Under the pieces are notes generated by a model. The model had not been told where the DNA came from, did no database searches, and saw nothing but the letters and a program-made list of their open reading frames with translations. The translations under genes and the position numbers were made by a program. A DNA stretch of 41,010 nt, from the NCBI RefSeq assembly GCF_022179245.1, contig NZ_BPQM01000015.1:1-41010 (forward strand), given 5' to 3'. Origin of the DNA: Methylobacterium gregans. Lineage in GTDB: Bacteria > Pseudomonadota > Alphaproteobacteria > Rhizobiales > Beijerinckiaceae. Of the stretch, positions 1-9,488 are shown piece after piece. Within the stretch, counting starts at the first letter, position 1. Each line of letters opens with the position of its first letter.

Positions 1-30
1 CCGCGTCCCGGGACGCGGGCGCCGGGGCGC

Positions 31-528
31 TTACTCGGTCTCGGGCGCGATCTGCTCCAGGCCGCCGATGTGGCGCTGGGCGTAGAGCGGCAGGCCGATC
101 TGGTTGATCAGCTCCAGCTGGGTCTCGAGGAAGTCGATATGGCCCTCCTCGTCCTCGGCCAGATCCTCGAACAGTCGCTTCGAGACGCGGTCGTTGATCG
201 AGTCGCAGTACTTGGCCGCCTCGAGGTAGAGCGACCTAGCCTCGTTCTCGGCCGCGAGGTCGCACTCGATGATCTCCTGCACGGTCTGGCCGATCCGCAG
301 CGGGTCGAGCTCCTGCAGGTTCGGAAAGCCGTCGAGGAACAGGATCCGGTCGATGAACCGGTCGGCGTGGTTCATCTCCTCGATCGACTCCTTGCGCCAG
401 AACTTGGCGAGGTCGACGTAGCCCCAGTCGTTCAGCAGGCGGAAGTGGAGCCAGTACTGATTGACCGCCGTCAGCTCGCTGCGCAGGCCGCGGTTGAGGT
501 ACTCGATGACCTTGGTGTCGCCCTTCAT
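31..528 (-). CDS. bfr: Bacterioferritin
   Basis: This is a 165-residue haem-containing ferritin that oxidises Fe(II) and stores it as a mineral core in a cytosolic 24-mer. The start at 528 gives the classical N-terminus [12 protein letters not shown]. The expected ligands are in their usual places: ferroxidase residues Glu18, Glu51, His54, Glu94, Glu127 and His130, and haem ligand Met52 within [14 protein letters not shown]. The length matches the family (about 155-165). The reading frame stays open upstream of 528, but that stretch has no family similarity, so the longer start was rejected. It lies downstream of bfd on the same strand, 68 bases away, so the two are probably co-transcribed and iron-regulated. 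Confidence 0.96.
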   Translation of the reverse strand: MKGDTKVIEYLNRGLRSELTAVNQYWLHFRLLNDWGYVDLAKFWRKESIEEMNHADRFIDRILFLDGFPNLQELDPLRIGQTVQEIIECDLAAENEARSLYLEAAKYCDSINDRVSKRLFEDLAEDEEGHIDFLETQLELINQIGLPLYAQRHIGGLEQIAPETE

Positions 529-596
529 GCCCCAGTCTCTCCGTTGCTCGGAACGCGAGGAGACGGGCGCCTGGGTCGAGAACCCGCGGGCACCGC

Positions 597-866
597 TCAG
601 GCGGCCAGCTCCTCGTCCGCTGTTTGGAACTGTTTCAGACTGCAGGCGCTCGCGCAAGACGCCGAGCAGGCATGGGCGTCCGCTTCCGCCGCATCCGCGA
701 GCGCTGTCCGCAGGATCGACCGGATGGTGCGGGCGCAGCGCCCGCATTTCGGGCTGCAGCCGAGGCAGGCATAGACCTGGGCGGGCGTGCGCGGGCAGGC
801 CGGGCCCGGGTTGAGGCAGCCGCGCACGGCGCCGTCGGACAGGACGTTGCAGGAACAGACGATCAT
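597..866 (-). CDS. bfd: Bacterioferritin-associated ferredoxin, [2Fe-2S]
   Basis: The 89-residue protein starts [14 protein letters not shown]. It carries the BFD-type iron-sulfur signature: Cys4-x-Cys6, then Cys41-x2-Cys44 in SPKCGRC. The gap between the two pairs is about three residues longer than in E. coli Bfd, and additional cysteines at 34 and 37 lie just before the second pair. Known family role: it passes electrons to the bacterioferritin haem so that stored iron is reduced and released. A Cys/Ala-rich tail of about 35 residues follows the domain. An in-frame GTG further upstream (about 971) is unlikely because it would precede the conserved N-terminus. The neighbouring bfr supports the assignment. 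Confidence 0.9.
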   Translation of the reverse strand: MIVCSCNVLSDGAVRGCLNPGPACPRTPAQVYACLGCSPKCGRCARTIRSILRTALADAAEADAHACSASCASACSLKQFQTADEELAA

Positions 867-974
867 GCGATCCGTGAACCCTGGCTTGGTTCTCGGCCGG
901 CCGGAAGCCGCTCGGCCGTCCCTCGACACGGAACCGGCCCCGGACGGGCAGGCCCCCATTGCGACGCACACCAG

Positions 975-992
975 ATTAGAACTCTTGAAAAC
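975..992 (-). promoter_or_regulatory. Candidate Irr (ICE) box upstream of bfd-bfr
   Basis: On the plus strand the sequence reads ATTAGAACTCTTGAAAAC. It resembles the iron control element palindrome TTTAGAA-N3-TTCTAAA bound by Irr in alphaproteobacteria: the left half matches well and the right half partly. It lies in an AT-rich patch (975-1007) about 110 bases upstream of the bfd start, inside otherwise very GC-rich DNA. Binding is inferred, not shown. Confidence 0.4.
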
Positions 993-1432
993 TAGAACGT
1001 TTTCAGCGCGTTAGTGCGGGCGACACATGGCACCGGGCCGCGAGCCGGTCAAGGGTGCCCGTTTCACGCGTGCGCAATCGAGTCGGCCCCGTCCGACGGA
1101 ACGGCGCACCGCCTCAGGCCTTTCCACGGACGAGCCGGACACGGTGACGCAGCCGCGTCCGCCCGGCACGCCGCGGTCGGGGGCGGGCGCGGCCGGAGCC
1201 CGACCGCGGACAGGCGGCGGCCTTCGTCATCCCGCAGCGCAGCGAAGCCCCACGCCGAGAATCCTGGCCCGACAAGGACTTAAAGCCGGCCAGGGGTTCC
1301 GCGTCTCCCCGAATCCCTCTAGCCTTGCGCGGTTCCCCCCTGTAAGGCCGCCCGGCGCGCTCACGCGCCGCCTCCTCGCGACCGCGCGGGGCAAATTCGG
1401 CGCAAGCCCGGACGACAAGGAGATTCCCAGGG
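993..1432. other. Intergenic region between bfd and glnA
   Basis: This divergent spacer, about 440 bases beyond the candidate Irr box, should hold the glnA promoter. A Shine-Dalgarno AAGGAG lies at 1417-1422, eleven bases before the glnA ATG. A possible stem pairs CCTGGCC at 1263-1269 with GGCCAGG at 1288-1294. I found no convincing sigma-54 promoter and no protein-like reading frame. Confidence 0.5.
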
Positions 1433-2845
1433 ATGGCAAAGACCGCAGCGGATGTCCTGAGGGAGATCAAGGACAACGACGTCAAGTACGTGGACTTCCG
1501 GTTCACGGATCCGCGGGGCAAGTGGCAGCACGTCACCTTCGACGTCTCGCTCGTCGACGACGAGATCTTCCAGGACGGCACCATGTTCGACGGCTCGTCG
1601 ATCGCCGGCTGGAAGGCGATCAACGAGTCCGACATGCTGCTGATGCCGGATCCGGCGACCGCCTGCATGGACCCGTTCTTCTCGGCCTCCACCATGTCGA
1701 TCGTCTGCGACGTGCTGGAGCCGTCGAGCGGCCAGCCCTATTCCCGCGACCCACGCTCGACCGCCAAGCTCGCCGAGGCGTATCTGCGCTCCACCGGCAT
1801 CGGCGACACGATCTATGTCGGCCCCGAGGCCGAGTTCTTCGTCTTCGACGACGTGAAGTTCGGCGCCGATCCCTACCACACCGGCTTCCAGCTCGACTCG
1901 ACGGAGCTGCCCACCAACGGCTTCACCGACTACGAGGGCGGCAACCTCGGCCACCGGGTGCAGACCAAGGGCGGCTACTTCCCGGTGCCCCCGCAGGATT
2001 CGGCCCAGGACATGCGCGGCGAGATGCTGGCCGCCATGCAGTCGATGGGCGTGAAGGTCGAGAAGCACCACCACGAGGTGGCCTCGGCGCAGCACGAGCT
2101 CGGCATGAAGTTCGACACGCTGACGCTGCTCGCCGACCACATGCAGATCTACAAGTACTGCATCCACAACGTCGCGCAGAGCTACGGCAAGACCGCGACC
2201 TTCATGCCCAAGCCCGTCTACGGCGACAACGGCTCCGGCATGCACGTGCATCAGTCGATCTGGAAGAACGGCAAGCCGCTCTTCGCGGGCGACAAGTACG
2301 CGGATCTGAGCCAGGAGTGCCTCTGGTACATCGGCGGCATCATCAAGCACGCCAAGGCCTTGAACGCCTTCACCAACCCGTCGACCAATTCCTACAAGCG
2401 CCTGGTCCCGGGCTACGAGGCGCCGGTGCTCTTGGCCTACTCGGCCCGCAACCGCTCGGCCTCCTGCCGCATCCCGTGGACGACGAACCCGAAGGCCAAG
2501 CGCGTCGAGGTCCGCTTCCCCGACCCGATGGCGAACCCCTACCTCGCCTTCTCGGCGCTCCTGATGGCCGGCCTCGACGGCATCCTCAACAAGATCGATC
2601 CGGGTCCGGCCATGGACAAGGACTTGTACGACCTGCCCCCGCGCGAGCTGAAGCAGATCCCGACCGTGTGCGGCTCGCTCCGTGAGGCCCTCCAGAGCCT
2701 CGACAAGGACCGGGACTTCCTCAAGGCCGGCGGCGTGTTCTCGGACGACCAGATCGACTCGTTCATCGAGCTGAAGATGACCGAGGTGCTGCGCTACGAG
2801 ATGACCCCGCACCCGATCGAGTTCGTGCAGTACTACTCGCTCTGA
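1433..2845 (+). CDS. glnA: Glutamine synthetase, type I
   Basis: This 470-residue enzyme makes glutamine from glutamate, ammonia and ATP in the cytosol as a dodecamer, and is the main route of ammonium assimilation. Visible family motifs include [10 protein letters not shown] near the N-terminus, [10 protein letters not shown], the ATP/glutamate-binding segment [19 protein letters not shown] and [10 protein letters not shown]. The adenylylation loop [12 protein letters not shown] places the modifiable tyrosine at about residue 399, so activity is probably controlled by GlnE adenylylation under the P-II protein encoded at 10921-11259. The length is standard for GSI-beta. The ATG at 1433 has a good AAGGAG site. 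It appears monocistronic, followed by two hairpins. Confidence 0.98.
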   Translation: MAKTAADVLREIKDNDVKYVDFRFTDPRGKWQHVTFDVSLVDDEIFQDGTMFDGSSIAGWKAINESDMLLMPDPATACMDPFFSASTMSIVCDVLEPSSGQPYSRDPRSTAKLAEAYLRSTGIGDTIYVGPEAEFFVFDDVKFGADPYHTGFQLDSTELPTNGFTDYEGGNLGHRVQTKGGYFPVPPQDSAQDMRGEMLAAMQSMGVKVEKHHHEVASAQHELGMKFDTLTLLADHMQIYKYCIHNVAQSYGKTATFMPKPVYGDNGSGMHVHQSIWKNGKPLFAGDKYADLSQECLWYIGGIIKHAKALNAFTNPSTNSYKRLVPGYEAPVLLAYSARNRSASCRIPWTTNPKAKRVEVRFPDPMANPYLAFSALLMAGLDGILNKIDPGPAMDKDLYDLPPRELKQIPTVCGSLREALQSLDKDRDFLKAGGVFSDDQIDSFIELKMTEVLRYEMTPHPIEFVQYYSL

Positions 2846-2853
2846 GCGGGATG

Positions 2854-2923
2854 GGCCGGGCGGCGACGCCCGGCCTTCCCAGACGATCGCGGCGCCGGGG
2901 CCCTGAAGGGGGCTCCGGCGTTT
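2854..2923 (+). terminator. Tandem hairpin terminators after glnA
   Basis: The first hairpin is a perfect 9-bp stem GGCCGGGCG / CGCCCGGCC (2854-2862 and 2867-2875) with loop GCGA, followed by TT. The second is an 11-bp stem (2893-2903 and 2910-2920, one G-T pair) with a six-base loop, followed by TTT. Both fit GC-rich factor-independent termination of glnA. Confidence 0.7.
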
Positions 2924-2995
2924 CGCGTTTCGGGCCGTGCCGGCGTGCGCGCTTACGGGCCGGCCCAAATTCCTATCCAAGGATCCGGACGATCG

Positions 2996-4012
2996 ATGAT
3001 CCGGGCCGCCGCGATGGGACAGAGGACGAAGAAGCGGAACCGGCCGAACCGGACGAGGAAGCGGCTCGGCCGCTTGCCCCCCACGCCGGAATTCTTGAGG
3101 TTCGGCGGCCGCTTCCATCAGGACATCCTGATCCTTCACGGCACCTGGGAAGCCGCGACGCTCGATGTCGTCGCGTCGTTCAACGGCGAGGATCGGAAGC
3201 GGCTGCGCGACTTCATCGGGACGGTCCTGGAAAGCGACCTCTCGCCCGACGAACTGAAAAAGCTCTGGGACCTGACGGGATCCGATTGGTATCTCGATGG
3301 CCCCGGCCTTCGGATCACCCTCGCCCTCGCGCATGATGGGTTGCGCAAAGGGCTGTCGCGCCGAGAAGCCCGCATGCTCGCCCTCGACCACCTCGCGATC
3401 GTCGCCCCGACCCTCGCGGAAGGCATCGCCCATGTCCGCGAGAGCCTGGACCTCGACATCCCCGAGGGCGGGCGCCACCGCGAGATGGGCACGCGCAACC
3501 ACCTGCTGCGCCTCGGTGAGGCGCTCTTCCTCGAAGTGATCGCGGTCGATCCCGAGGCGCCGGCGCCCGACCGTCCGCGCTGGTTCGGCCTCGACGATGC
3601 CGCCGCGGTCCGAGCCGACTGGGAGTCCGGGCGGCGCCTGCGCGCCTTCGTGGCCCGCACGAACGATCTCGACGGCGTGCTCGGCCGGCGTCCCGGCCTG
3701 TTCGGCTCAGCCTTGCGCATGAGCCGCGGCGCTCTCTCCTGGCGCTTCGCCCTGCGCGGGGACGGCGCGCTCCCGATGGACGGCCTCCTGCCCTGCCTCA
3801 TGGACTGGGACGCCGCCGGCCACCCGGCCCGCGCCATGCCGGATCTCGGCGCGCGGCTCAGGGTCTTCCGCCTCGACCATCCGGACCCCGAGGGCGCGGC
3901 CTCGCTCTACCGGGAGATCGGCCTCATCGACCCGCCGGAGATTCGCGAAGGTCCCGTATTCCGCTACACGGCGGAGATCGAGACGCCCTCCGGCCCGCGC
4001 ACGCTGGCCTGA
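2996..4012 (+). CDS. CdiI-like immunity domain joined to a VOC/glyoxalase-like domain
   Basis: From the ATG at 2996 this is 338 residues. After a basic leader (MGQRTKKRNRPNRTRKR from residue 7), residues of about 35-115 (FGGRFHQD, then FNGEDRKRLRDFIGTVLES and LSPDELKKLW) resemble the CdiI-type contact-dependent inhibition immunity family, whose hallmark is an FHQD motif near the N-terminus. From residue 127 (MLALDHLAIVAPTLAEG) the sequence reads as a glyoxalase_3-like VOC protein, a metal-dependent fold whose substrate cannot be read here. An internal ATG at 3374, preceded by GAGAAG, would give a stand-alone 212-residue VOC protein. The frame is continuous, so this may be a real fusion, two products from one frame, or two genes merged by loss of a stop. 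The N-terminal start is uncertain (2945 GTG, 2996 or 3014). The VOC half is the firmer call. Confidence 0.65.
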   Translation: MIRAAAMGQRTKKRNRPNRTRKRLGRLPPTPEFLRFGGRFHQDILILHGTWEAATLDVVASFNGEDRKRLRDFIGTVLESDLSPDELKKLWDLTGSDWYLDGPGLRITLALAHDGLRKGLSRREARMLALDHLAIVAPTLAEGIAHVRESLDLDIPEGGRHREMGTRNHLLRLGEALFLEVIAVDPEAPAPDRPRWFGLDDAAAVRADWESGRRLRAFVARTNDLDGVLGRRPGLFGSALRMSRGALSWRFALRGDGALPMDGLLPCLMDWDAAGHPARAMPDLGARLRVFRLDHPDPEGAASLYREIGLIDPPEIREGPVFRYTAEIETPSGPRTLA

Positions 4013-4032
4013 GCCGCCCCAGGAGATCCGGT

Positions 4033-5190
4033 TTGAACACCACCCAACTCACGCACCACGACCTCGACGGCTACGGCGCCTCGACGGTCGTCGGCCGGTT
4101 CCGCGACGTGCGGCGGGTGGTGCACATCCCGCGCTACTCGGATGTCGGGCCGGTGGTCGAGACCGAGCTGAAGCGGCTGGAGCGGACCAAGGCCCCCGAG
4201 CTCCTGATCCTCACCGATCTCGGCCTGGAGGAGGTCGCCGTCACCTTCATCCGCCGGTTTGCGCAGATGAACCTGAAGCGCGAGGCCGAGCGGCGCCACC
4301 GGCTCGTGGTGCTCGACCACCACGCCTCGTCGATCGACCAGCTGCGCGCGCAGAAGCTGGAGCCGCAGCCCGATCCCGAGCGGCCGGCGCTGAACCGGTT
4401 CGACACGGGCGACCCCGACACCGTCGTGCTGATCGACGCGGAGCGCTGCGCCACCCGGATGGCCTACGAGCAGCGCGCGCTCTACGCACCCGAAGCGGGG
4501 GAGGGCGACGCCGACCTCGCGACCCTGGTCGCGGCGGTCGACGCCCTCGACCTCTGGCGCAAGGACCGCCCGGAATTCCTCGGCGGCCTCGCCCTGGACG
4601 AGGCGTTCTGGGACAACGTCTCGACCCTGATCCCGGTGGGCCATCCCTGGCACGACCGCTTCGTCGGCGGCCTGCTGATGGCGCTCGCCGCCCTGCTGCG
4701 CGAGGGCCTGAACCCGGCCGGGATCGAGGCGCGGCTCGGCGCCGTGCGGCTGGGCCTCGTGGACGACCTGATGGCGGGCGATCCCGACGACGACGCGGGC
4801 CTCACCACCCGCATGCGCGTCGCCCGCGCGCTCGCCCGCTCGGAGGAGCTGTTCCGGCCGCTCTCGGACGGCACGCTGCTCTCCTTCGGGCTCGATTCCG
4901 GCGCCTTCCAGCGGATCTCCGACCTGATCATGGAGGCCGGCCGGGCCAAGCGCGTCGTGAACGTGCAGCGGGTCGGCACGCTCTCCTTCCGCTCGAACAA
5001 CGAGACGGCGCTGGACGGCGCCCGCAAGTTCCGCGGCGGCGGCCACCGGGACGCGGCGGGCGGCCGGCTCCAGAGCGGGGCGGCCTTCTCGCTCGCCGAC
5101 GCGATCGCCCAGGTCGAGCCGGTGCTGAACCCGCCCGCGCCCGATCCCGACGCCAGCCCCTTCGCGGCTTTGCGCGCCCTCAAGGGCTGA
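4033..5190 (+). CDS. DHH-DHHA1 family phosphoesterase (NrnB-like)
   Basis: This 385-residue cytosolic protein has the metal-binding motifs of the DHH superfamily in order: HHDLDGYGA near residue 8, ILTDLG, the DHH signature VLDHHAS near residue 95, and VAAVDALDLW. It ends with a DHHA1 nucleic-acid-binding motif GGGHRDAAGG near residue 336. Family members cleave phosphodiesters in short RNAs, single-stranded DNA or cyclic dinucleotides. The order of motifs resembles NrnB-type nano-RNases, but the substrate is inferred. The start is a TTG at 4033, chosen because AGGAG lies seven bases upstream and because the N-terminal motif needs it. It begins 20 bases after the preceding gene and may be co-transcribed with it. 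Confidence 0.82.
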   Translation: MNTTQLTHHDLDGYGASTVVGRFRDVRRVVHIPRYSDVGPVVETELKRLERTKAPELLILTDLGLEEVAVTFIRRFAQMNLKREAERRHRLVVLDHHASSIDQLRAQKLEPQPDPERPALNRFDTGDPDTVVLIDAERCATRMAYEQRALYAPEAGEGDADLATLVAAVDALDLWRKDRPEFLGGLALDEAFWDNVSTLIPVGHPWHDRFVGGLLMALAALLREGLNPAGIEARLGAVRLGLVDDLMAGDPDDDAGLTTRMRVARALARSEELFRPLSDGTLLSFGLDSGAFQRISDLIMEAGRAKRVVNVQRVGTLSFRSNNETALDGARKFRGGGHRDAAGGRLQSGAAFSLADAIAQVEPVLNPPAPDPDASPFAALRALKG

Positions 5191-5263
5191 GGCGCCGGAA
5201 CGGACCCGCGACCCGACCGGTTACACAGGCCGGGTCGCGTGGAGCGGGAGCGGCGGACGGCGG

Positions 5264-5698
5264 ATGGGCGAGCGGTCTCAGGAGAATGTCTTCGTCCTCA
5301 TGGCCGCCGCGATCCGGGAGGCCGCCCGTCTCACGGCGCGGACGCTGGAGCTCGCCCGGGTCGAGACCGACGGCAACATCCGGGCCCTCGCCGGGCTCGC
5401 CGCCAAGGTGCTGGCGATCGCCGTGCTGGTGGTCTCGGCCTTCTTCGTCTTCCTCGACGCGGCCGTGAAGATGCTGGCCGCCCTGATCGGATTGGAGGCG
5501 ATCAGCGCGCTCATCGTCGCCGCGCCCTTCCTGGGCGTGGCGGTGATCCTCGGGCTGATGGGCGCGCGGAGAATCGCCCTGCACAACCTCGAACCCTGGC
5601 GGAGCCTGCGCGAGGCCGAGCGGATCGCCGCGCTGGCTCCATCCCTTGCTCCCTCCCCCGGCTCCGCCCTCAGCCGGCCCGCCCCATCCAGTCGGTGA
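5264..5698 (+). CDS. Small membrane protein, holin-X/phage_holin_3_6-like
   Basis: This 144-residue protein has an amphipathic N-terminal helix (IREAARLTARTLELARVETDG) followed by two strongly hydrophobic segments, about residues 46-70 and 80-100. It ends in a Pro/Ala/Ser-rich tail. The layout matches proteins named putative Actinobacteriophage holin X (superfamily III), which are common chromosomal membrane proteins in alphaproteobacteria and need not be phage holins. No other phage gene is nearby. Its 3' end overlaps the convergent hydrolase gene by 29 bases. The start is the ATG at 5264. The cellular role is unknown. Confidence 0.65.
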   Translation: MGERSQENVFVLMAAAIREAARLTARTLELARVETDGNIRALAGLAAKVLAIAVLVVSAFFVFLDAAVKMLAALIGLEAISALIVAAPFLGVAVILGLMGARRIALHNLEPWRSLREAERIAALAPSLAPSPGSALSRPAPSSR

Positions 5699-6566
5699 CG
5701 ATCCGGATCTGATCGTCGTCGAAGAGCGCGGGGGCGTGGCCGCAGCCCGGGATCTCGACCAGCGTCGCGCGGGGGCCGCGCCGGGTCATCTCGGCGGCGG
5801 TCTGCGGCAGCAGCAGGTCGGAGGTCTCGCCCCGCAGCAGCAGGACGGGGCAGTGCACCGCGTCCCAGTCGCGCCAGAGCGTCACGTTGTAGACACGGCC
5901 CGGCCGGAACGCGACGGCGATCGCCGGGTCGTAGTGCGGCCGCCAGGTGCCGCCGGGCTCAGGGTAGAAGCTGTGGCGGGTCATCGCGCGCCACTGCGCG
6001 TCGGTGAGCGTGCCGAAATCCCGGAGCGCCGAGCGCAGCCGCGCCTCGGCGGTCGCGAGCGAGTGGTGAAGGCGTGGCGCCTCGCGCAGGCGGTTGCCGA
6101 TGCCGCGCAGAGCCGCCCAGGGCAGGAACGGGCCGATATCGTTCATCACCAGCCGGCGGATCGGCGTGTTCTGCGCGCCCGCCAGCACCATGCCGACGAG
6201 GCCGCCGAGCGAGGTGCCCACCCAGTCGAGCCGGTCCACGCCGAGATGCGCGATCAGCGCGGCCATGTCGGAGACGTATTGCGGCAGGCCGTAGAGCTCG
6301 GGATCGGCGAGCCAGCCGCTCTTCCCGCGCCCGACGATGTCCGGGCAGATCACTCGGTAGCCGAGGCCGACCAGCGCCCGGGCGAGCGGGTCGAAATCGC
6401 GGCCCTGGCGGCTCAGCCCGTGCAGGCACAGCACCGTGTGCGGGCTCGCGGGATCGCCCCACTCCACGTAGGCGAGATCGTGGAAGCGCCCCTGCGCGTA
6501 GCCGAGCGTGCGGCCGGCCCGCGGCTCCGCCTCGCTCTCCGCCTCCGGCGCGAGGTCGGCCAGCAT
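5670..6566 (-). CDS. Alpha/beta-fold hydrolase
   Basis: The protein has 298 residues. It shows an oxyanion-region motif LCLHGLSRQG (residues 46-55), nucleophile elbow GTSLGG with Ser119, a probable acid Asp250 (RGETSD) and catalytic His277 (GCGHAP). Such enzymes hydrolyse esters or related bonds; the substrate cannot be read from the sequence. The ATG at 6566 overlaps the stop codon of the upstream phasin gene by one base (TGATG on the minus strand), so translation is probably coupled. Pairing with a phasin suggests a link to polyhydroxyalkanoate or lipid metabolism, but the lipase-box variants usual in PHB depolymerases are not obvious. Confidence 0.88.
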   Translation of the reverse strand: MLADLAPEAESEAEPRAGRTLGYAQGRFHDLAYVEWGDPASPHTVLCLHGLSRQGRDFDPLARALVGLGYRVICPDIVGRGKSGWLADPELYGLPQYVSDMAALIAHLGVDRLDWVGTSLGGLVGMVLAGAQNTPIRRLVMNDIGPFLPWAALRGIGNRLREAPRLHHSLATAEARLRSALRDFGTLTDAQWRAMTRHSFYPEPGGTWRPHYDPAIAVAFRPGRVYNVTLWRDWDAVHCPVLLLRGETSDLLLPQTAAEMTRRGPRATLVEIPGCGHAPALFDDDQIRIVTDWMGRAG

Positions 6567-7006
6567 CACGGGCGCCCGGTGCCGGTCCCGCGCGCGACGT
6601 CGCCGGCCGCGCGCAGCGCCGTGCGCTGCAGGTCGAGCATCTGGTGGGCGAAGCGCTCGCCCTGCTCCTGCAGGTAGCGGCTCTGGAGGTCCACGGCCGC
6701 GCGGGCATCCTCCGCCTGCACCAGCTTGGACGCGAAGGTGAAGCCCGCCCGCACGTTCGTGTCGGTGGCCACGAACAGGGTCTGCGCCATCGCCCGCATC
6801 GCGGCCCAGCTGCGCGCCGTGGGGCTGTCGGCGTCCCACCCGTCCGCGGCGGCCGCCGGCAGCGTCACGCCCATGAGACCGGCCGCCTTGGCCGCCGAGG
6901 ACTCGAAGGCGTTCAGCGCGACCTCGCTGGCCTCGACGTAGCGCATGTAGGCCGCCCGGGCCCGGGCGATGTTCTCCGCGGCCAGCTGCCGGCCCTGCTC
7001 GGTCAT
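6566..7006 (-). CDS. Phasin family protein
   Basis: This 146-residue, Ala-rich, almost entirely helical protein starts MTEQGRQLAAENIARARAAY. It contains the phasin_2 pattern of amphipathic helices (YMRYVEASEVALNAFE, then LFVATDTNVRAGFTFASKLVQAED and YLQEQGERFAHQMLDLQR). Phasins coat polyhydroxybutyrate granules and control their number and size. The start at 7006 is chosen because a purine-rich GAGGGAC site precedes it and because the open frame upstream lacks phasin character. It is the first gene of a two-gene unit with the hydrolase. No PHB synthase gene is in the window. Confidence 0.85.
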   Translation of the reverse strand: MTEQGRQLAAENIARARAAYMRYVEASEVALNAFESSAAKAAGLMGVTLPAAAADGWDADSPTARSWAAMRAMAQTLFVATDTNVRAGFTFASKLVQAEDARAAVDLQSRYLQEQGERFAHQMLDLQRTALRAAGDVARGTGTGRP

Positions 7007-7193
7007 GTCCCTCTGTCCCCGATCCGCGGCCGTCCCGGTGCCGCAGACTAAGCAATCGAATCGGCCGCGCCGCGTTCCGGCGCTTCGAGAAGCCCAAGAC
7101 CTCTTGCCATGCCCCGCACACTCTCGCAAAGGGCGCGCCGCGGCCGCGCCCGACACAACGCCGCGTTCGTGTGGGCCGCCCGGAGACCCCGCC

Positions 7194-8654
7194 TCAGCCG
7201 GTCTTCAGAAATCGCTCGATGCTGCCGCTCAGGCTCTCGGAGTGGGTGCCCAGCCGCTCCGCGATGGCCCGCACCGTGTCGGCGAGCTGGCCGGTGGCGT
7301 TGGCCGCGGTGGAGACGCCGCCGATATGCCCCGACATCTCCCGGGTCGAGGCGGATTGCTCCTCGACGGCGCTTGCCATGGCGAGCGTGAGCTTCGACAG
7401 CTCGGCGACCGCCGAGCCGATCGTCCCGATCGCTCCGACCGCCTCCTCGGTCGCGGTCTGGATCGCCGCGACCTGCTGCGTGATCTCGTCGGTCGCCCTG
7501 GCGGTCTGGGCGGCCAGCACCTTCACCTCGCTGGCCACCACCGCGAAGCCGCGGCCCGCCTCGCCCGCGCGCGCCGCCTCGATCGTGGCGTTCAGCGCCA
7601 GGAGGTTCGTCTGGGCCGCGATGGTGCGGATCATCGTCACCACGGCGTCGACCTTGCGGGCGTTCTCGGCCAGGTGCCGCACGGTCGCGTCCGTGGTCCG
7701 GGCCTGCGCCGCGATCTGCTGAGTCCGCTCCGTGACCCGCCCGACCTGACCCGAGATCTCGTGGATCGAGCCGGCCATCTGCTCCGAGTTCGAGGCGACG
7801 GAGGCGGCGCGCGCGCGGGCATTCTCGGCGGAGGCGCCGAGGCCGTCGGCGGAATCCTGCATCTCGCGGACCGCCGCGGACACCGCCTCGACCACCCGGG
7901 AGACCTCGGCGGCCATGTTCACCTGGGCCGTCGCCACGGCCCAGGTCAGCATCGGGCCGACATAGCCGCCGTCCGGGCTCATGATGGCCGAGACGCGCAG
8001 GTCCAGCACCTCCGGCCCGAGCTTGATCTTGGCCCGGTGCGGCAGGCGGCTCGCGTCGGCGAGCATCCGGCGCTGGTGCTGGGGGCTCTTGTGGAACACG
8101 TCGATCGACGCGCCCAGCAGCTCGGAGACCTTGACAGGCAGGTGCTGCTCGATCGCCCCCAGGGTGCGCTTCGAGGTCTCGTTGAGATAGTCGATCCGGA
8201 AGTCGTCGGCCGGGTTGGCCGTCATGACGGCGACGGGCATGCCGTCGATCATCGTCATCAGGCGGATCGCCGCGTTCTTCTTGGCGGTGATGTCGGTGGC
8301 GAAGCTCATCACGGAGAGCGTCCGGCCGTCGGCGTCCAGGACAGGGCAGTAGCTCGCCTCGAGCCAGATCCGGTTGCCGGACTTCCCGTAGCGGGCGAAC
8401 TCGCCCGAGACGAACTTGCCGCTCCGCAGGGTTTCCCAGAACTGCGCATAATCGTCGTGCGCCGCGTGAGCGGCGTCGACGAAGATGCGGTGATGTTGAC
8501 CGCGAATCTCTTCGATGTCGTAGCCGCAGAGGCTGAGAAAATTCCTGTTCGCGGTCAGCACGGTTCCGTCGGGCGCGAACTCGATCGTCGTCAAGACCCG
8601 GTCGAGGGCGGCAAGCTTGAGCTGCTCATCCTTGGGACGCGATCTGTGCAGCAT
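7194..8654 (-). CDS. Soluble methyl-accepting chemotaxis protein with PAS sensor
   Basis: The 486-residue protein has a PAS domain at about residues 18-128 ([20 protein letters not shown], ending [11 protein letters not shown]) and a second PAS-like stretch at about 130-240. The C-terminal half is the MCP signalling coiled coil, whose hairpin tip [20 protein letters not shown] lies near residues 340-360. No transmembrane segment or HAMP domain is visible, so it is a cytosolic receptor, probably sensing redox, oxygen or a bound cofactor and signalling to CheA. No C-terminal CheR-tether pentapeptide is seen. The ATG at 8654 has an AGGAAA site. It stands alone; no che genes are nearby. Confidence 0.92.
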   Translation of the reverse strand: MLHRSRPKDEQLKLAALDRVLTTIEFAPDGTVLTANRNFLSLCGYDIEEIRGQHHRIFVDAAHAAHDDYAQFWETLRSGKFVSGEFARYGKSGNRIWLEASYCPVLDADGRTLSVMSFATDITAKKNAAIRLMTMIDGMPVAVMTANPADDFRIDYLNETSKRTLGAIEQHLPVKVSELLGASIDVFHKSPQHQRRMLADASRLPHRAKIKLGPEVLDLRVSAIMSPDGGYVGPMLTWAVATAQVNMAAEVSRVVEAVSAAVREMQDSADGLGASAENARARAASVASNSEQMAGSIHEISGQVGRVTERTQQIAAQARTTDATVRHLAENARKVDAVVTMIRTIAAQTNLLALNATIEAARAGEAGRGFAVVASEVKVLAAQTARATDEITQQVAAIQTATEEAVGAIGTIGSAVAELSKLTLAMASAVEEQSASTREMSGHIGGVSTAANATGQLADTVRAIAERLGTHSESLSGSIERFLKTG

Positions 8655-8917
8655 GGGATTTTTCCTGACCCTACGAATCCTTTCTTCGATCCGGAATGGT
8701 TAACAATCGCGGAACGCGGGAACTGGCAGCGCGCACGACCGTTTAACTCGGTTTTTTGCCCGTGATGGGCGACGCCAGTGACGGCGTGGCGCCGGAAGCG
8801 CCCTGCACGGCCCTGCCGAGCCGAAGCCCCGTTGGCGAAACGCCTCGTTCACGATATGTGCCTAACGCCAGAACGATGCCGGCCGTGCCGGCCCGTCAGG
8901 CGATCCCGAGGCGACCC

Positions 8918-9484
8918 ATGAGCGAACCCGTCCGCGTCCTCGGCATCGATCCGGGCCTGCGCCGCACCGGCTGGGGGGCGGTGACGGTCACGGGATCCAA
9001 GCTCGCCTACGTCGATTGCGGCGTCGTCACCTCGGACGACGACCTGCCGCTGGCCCGGCGCCTGCGCGCCCTGCACGACGGGCTCGCCCGGGTCGTCGCC
9101 GCGTTCCGTCCCGACGAGGCCGCCGTGGAGGAGACCTTCGTCAACCGCGACGCGCAGGGCACGCTGAAGCTCGGCCAGGCCCGCGGCATCGCGCTGCTGG
9201 TGCCGGCGCTCCACGACGTGCCGGTGCACGAATACGCCGCCAGCCTGATCAAGAAGACGGTGGCCGGCAACGGCCACGCCGACAAGGCGCAGATCCAGGC
9301 CATGGTGCGCTTCCTGCTGCCGAAGGCCGAGTTCCGCCTCGCGGACGCGGCCGACGCCCTCGCCATCGCGATCACGCACGTCAACCACCGCGACGCGCAC
9401 GCGCTGCGGCAGAAGCACCTGCCGGCGGGCTATTCGGGCCGCGCCGCCGAGCGGATCGCGGCGGCGCTCGCCCGGCAGGGGTAG
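8918..9484 (+). CDS. ruvC: Crossover junction endodeoxyribonuclease RuvC
   Basis: This 188-residue enzyme cuts four-way Holliday junctions during recombinational repair. It begins [20 protein letters not shown], containing the first catalytic Asp. It continues with [20 protein letters not shown] (catalytic Glu) and ends with [12 protein letters not shown] (two further acidic metal ligands). The length is normal. The ATG at 8918 was chosen over upstream in-frame starts because those add 54 residues without RuvC similarity, and a GAGGCG site lies just before it. ruvA follows 0.8 kb later but is separated by a convergent yceI gene, so they are not a simple operon. Confidence 0.97.
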   Translation: MSEPVRVLGIDPGLRRTGWGAVTVTGSKLAYVDCGVVTSDDDLPLARRLRALHDGLARVVAAFRPDEAAVEETFVNRDAQGTLKLGQARGIALLVPALHDVPVHEYAASLIKKTVAGNGHADKAQIQAMVRFLLPKAEFRLADAADALAIAITHVNHRDAHALRQKHLPAGYSGRAAERIAAALARQG

Positions 9485-9488
9485 GATG

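Noticed and set aside
867..1432. Sigma-54 promoter for glnA
   Set aside because: A TGGCAC at 1027 lacks the required TTGC element at the correct spacing.
5264..5698. Evidence of a prophage from the holin-X-like protein
   Set aside because: This protein family is common in non-phage chromosomal contexts, and no other phage gene occurs nearby.
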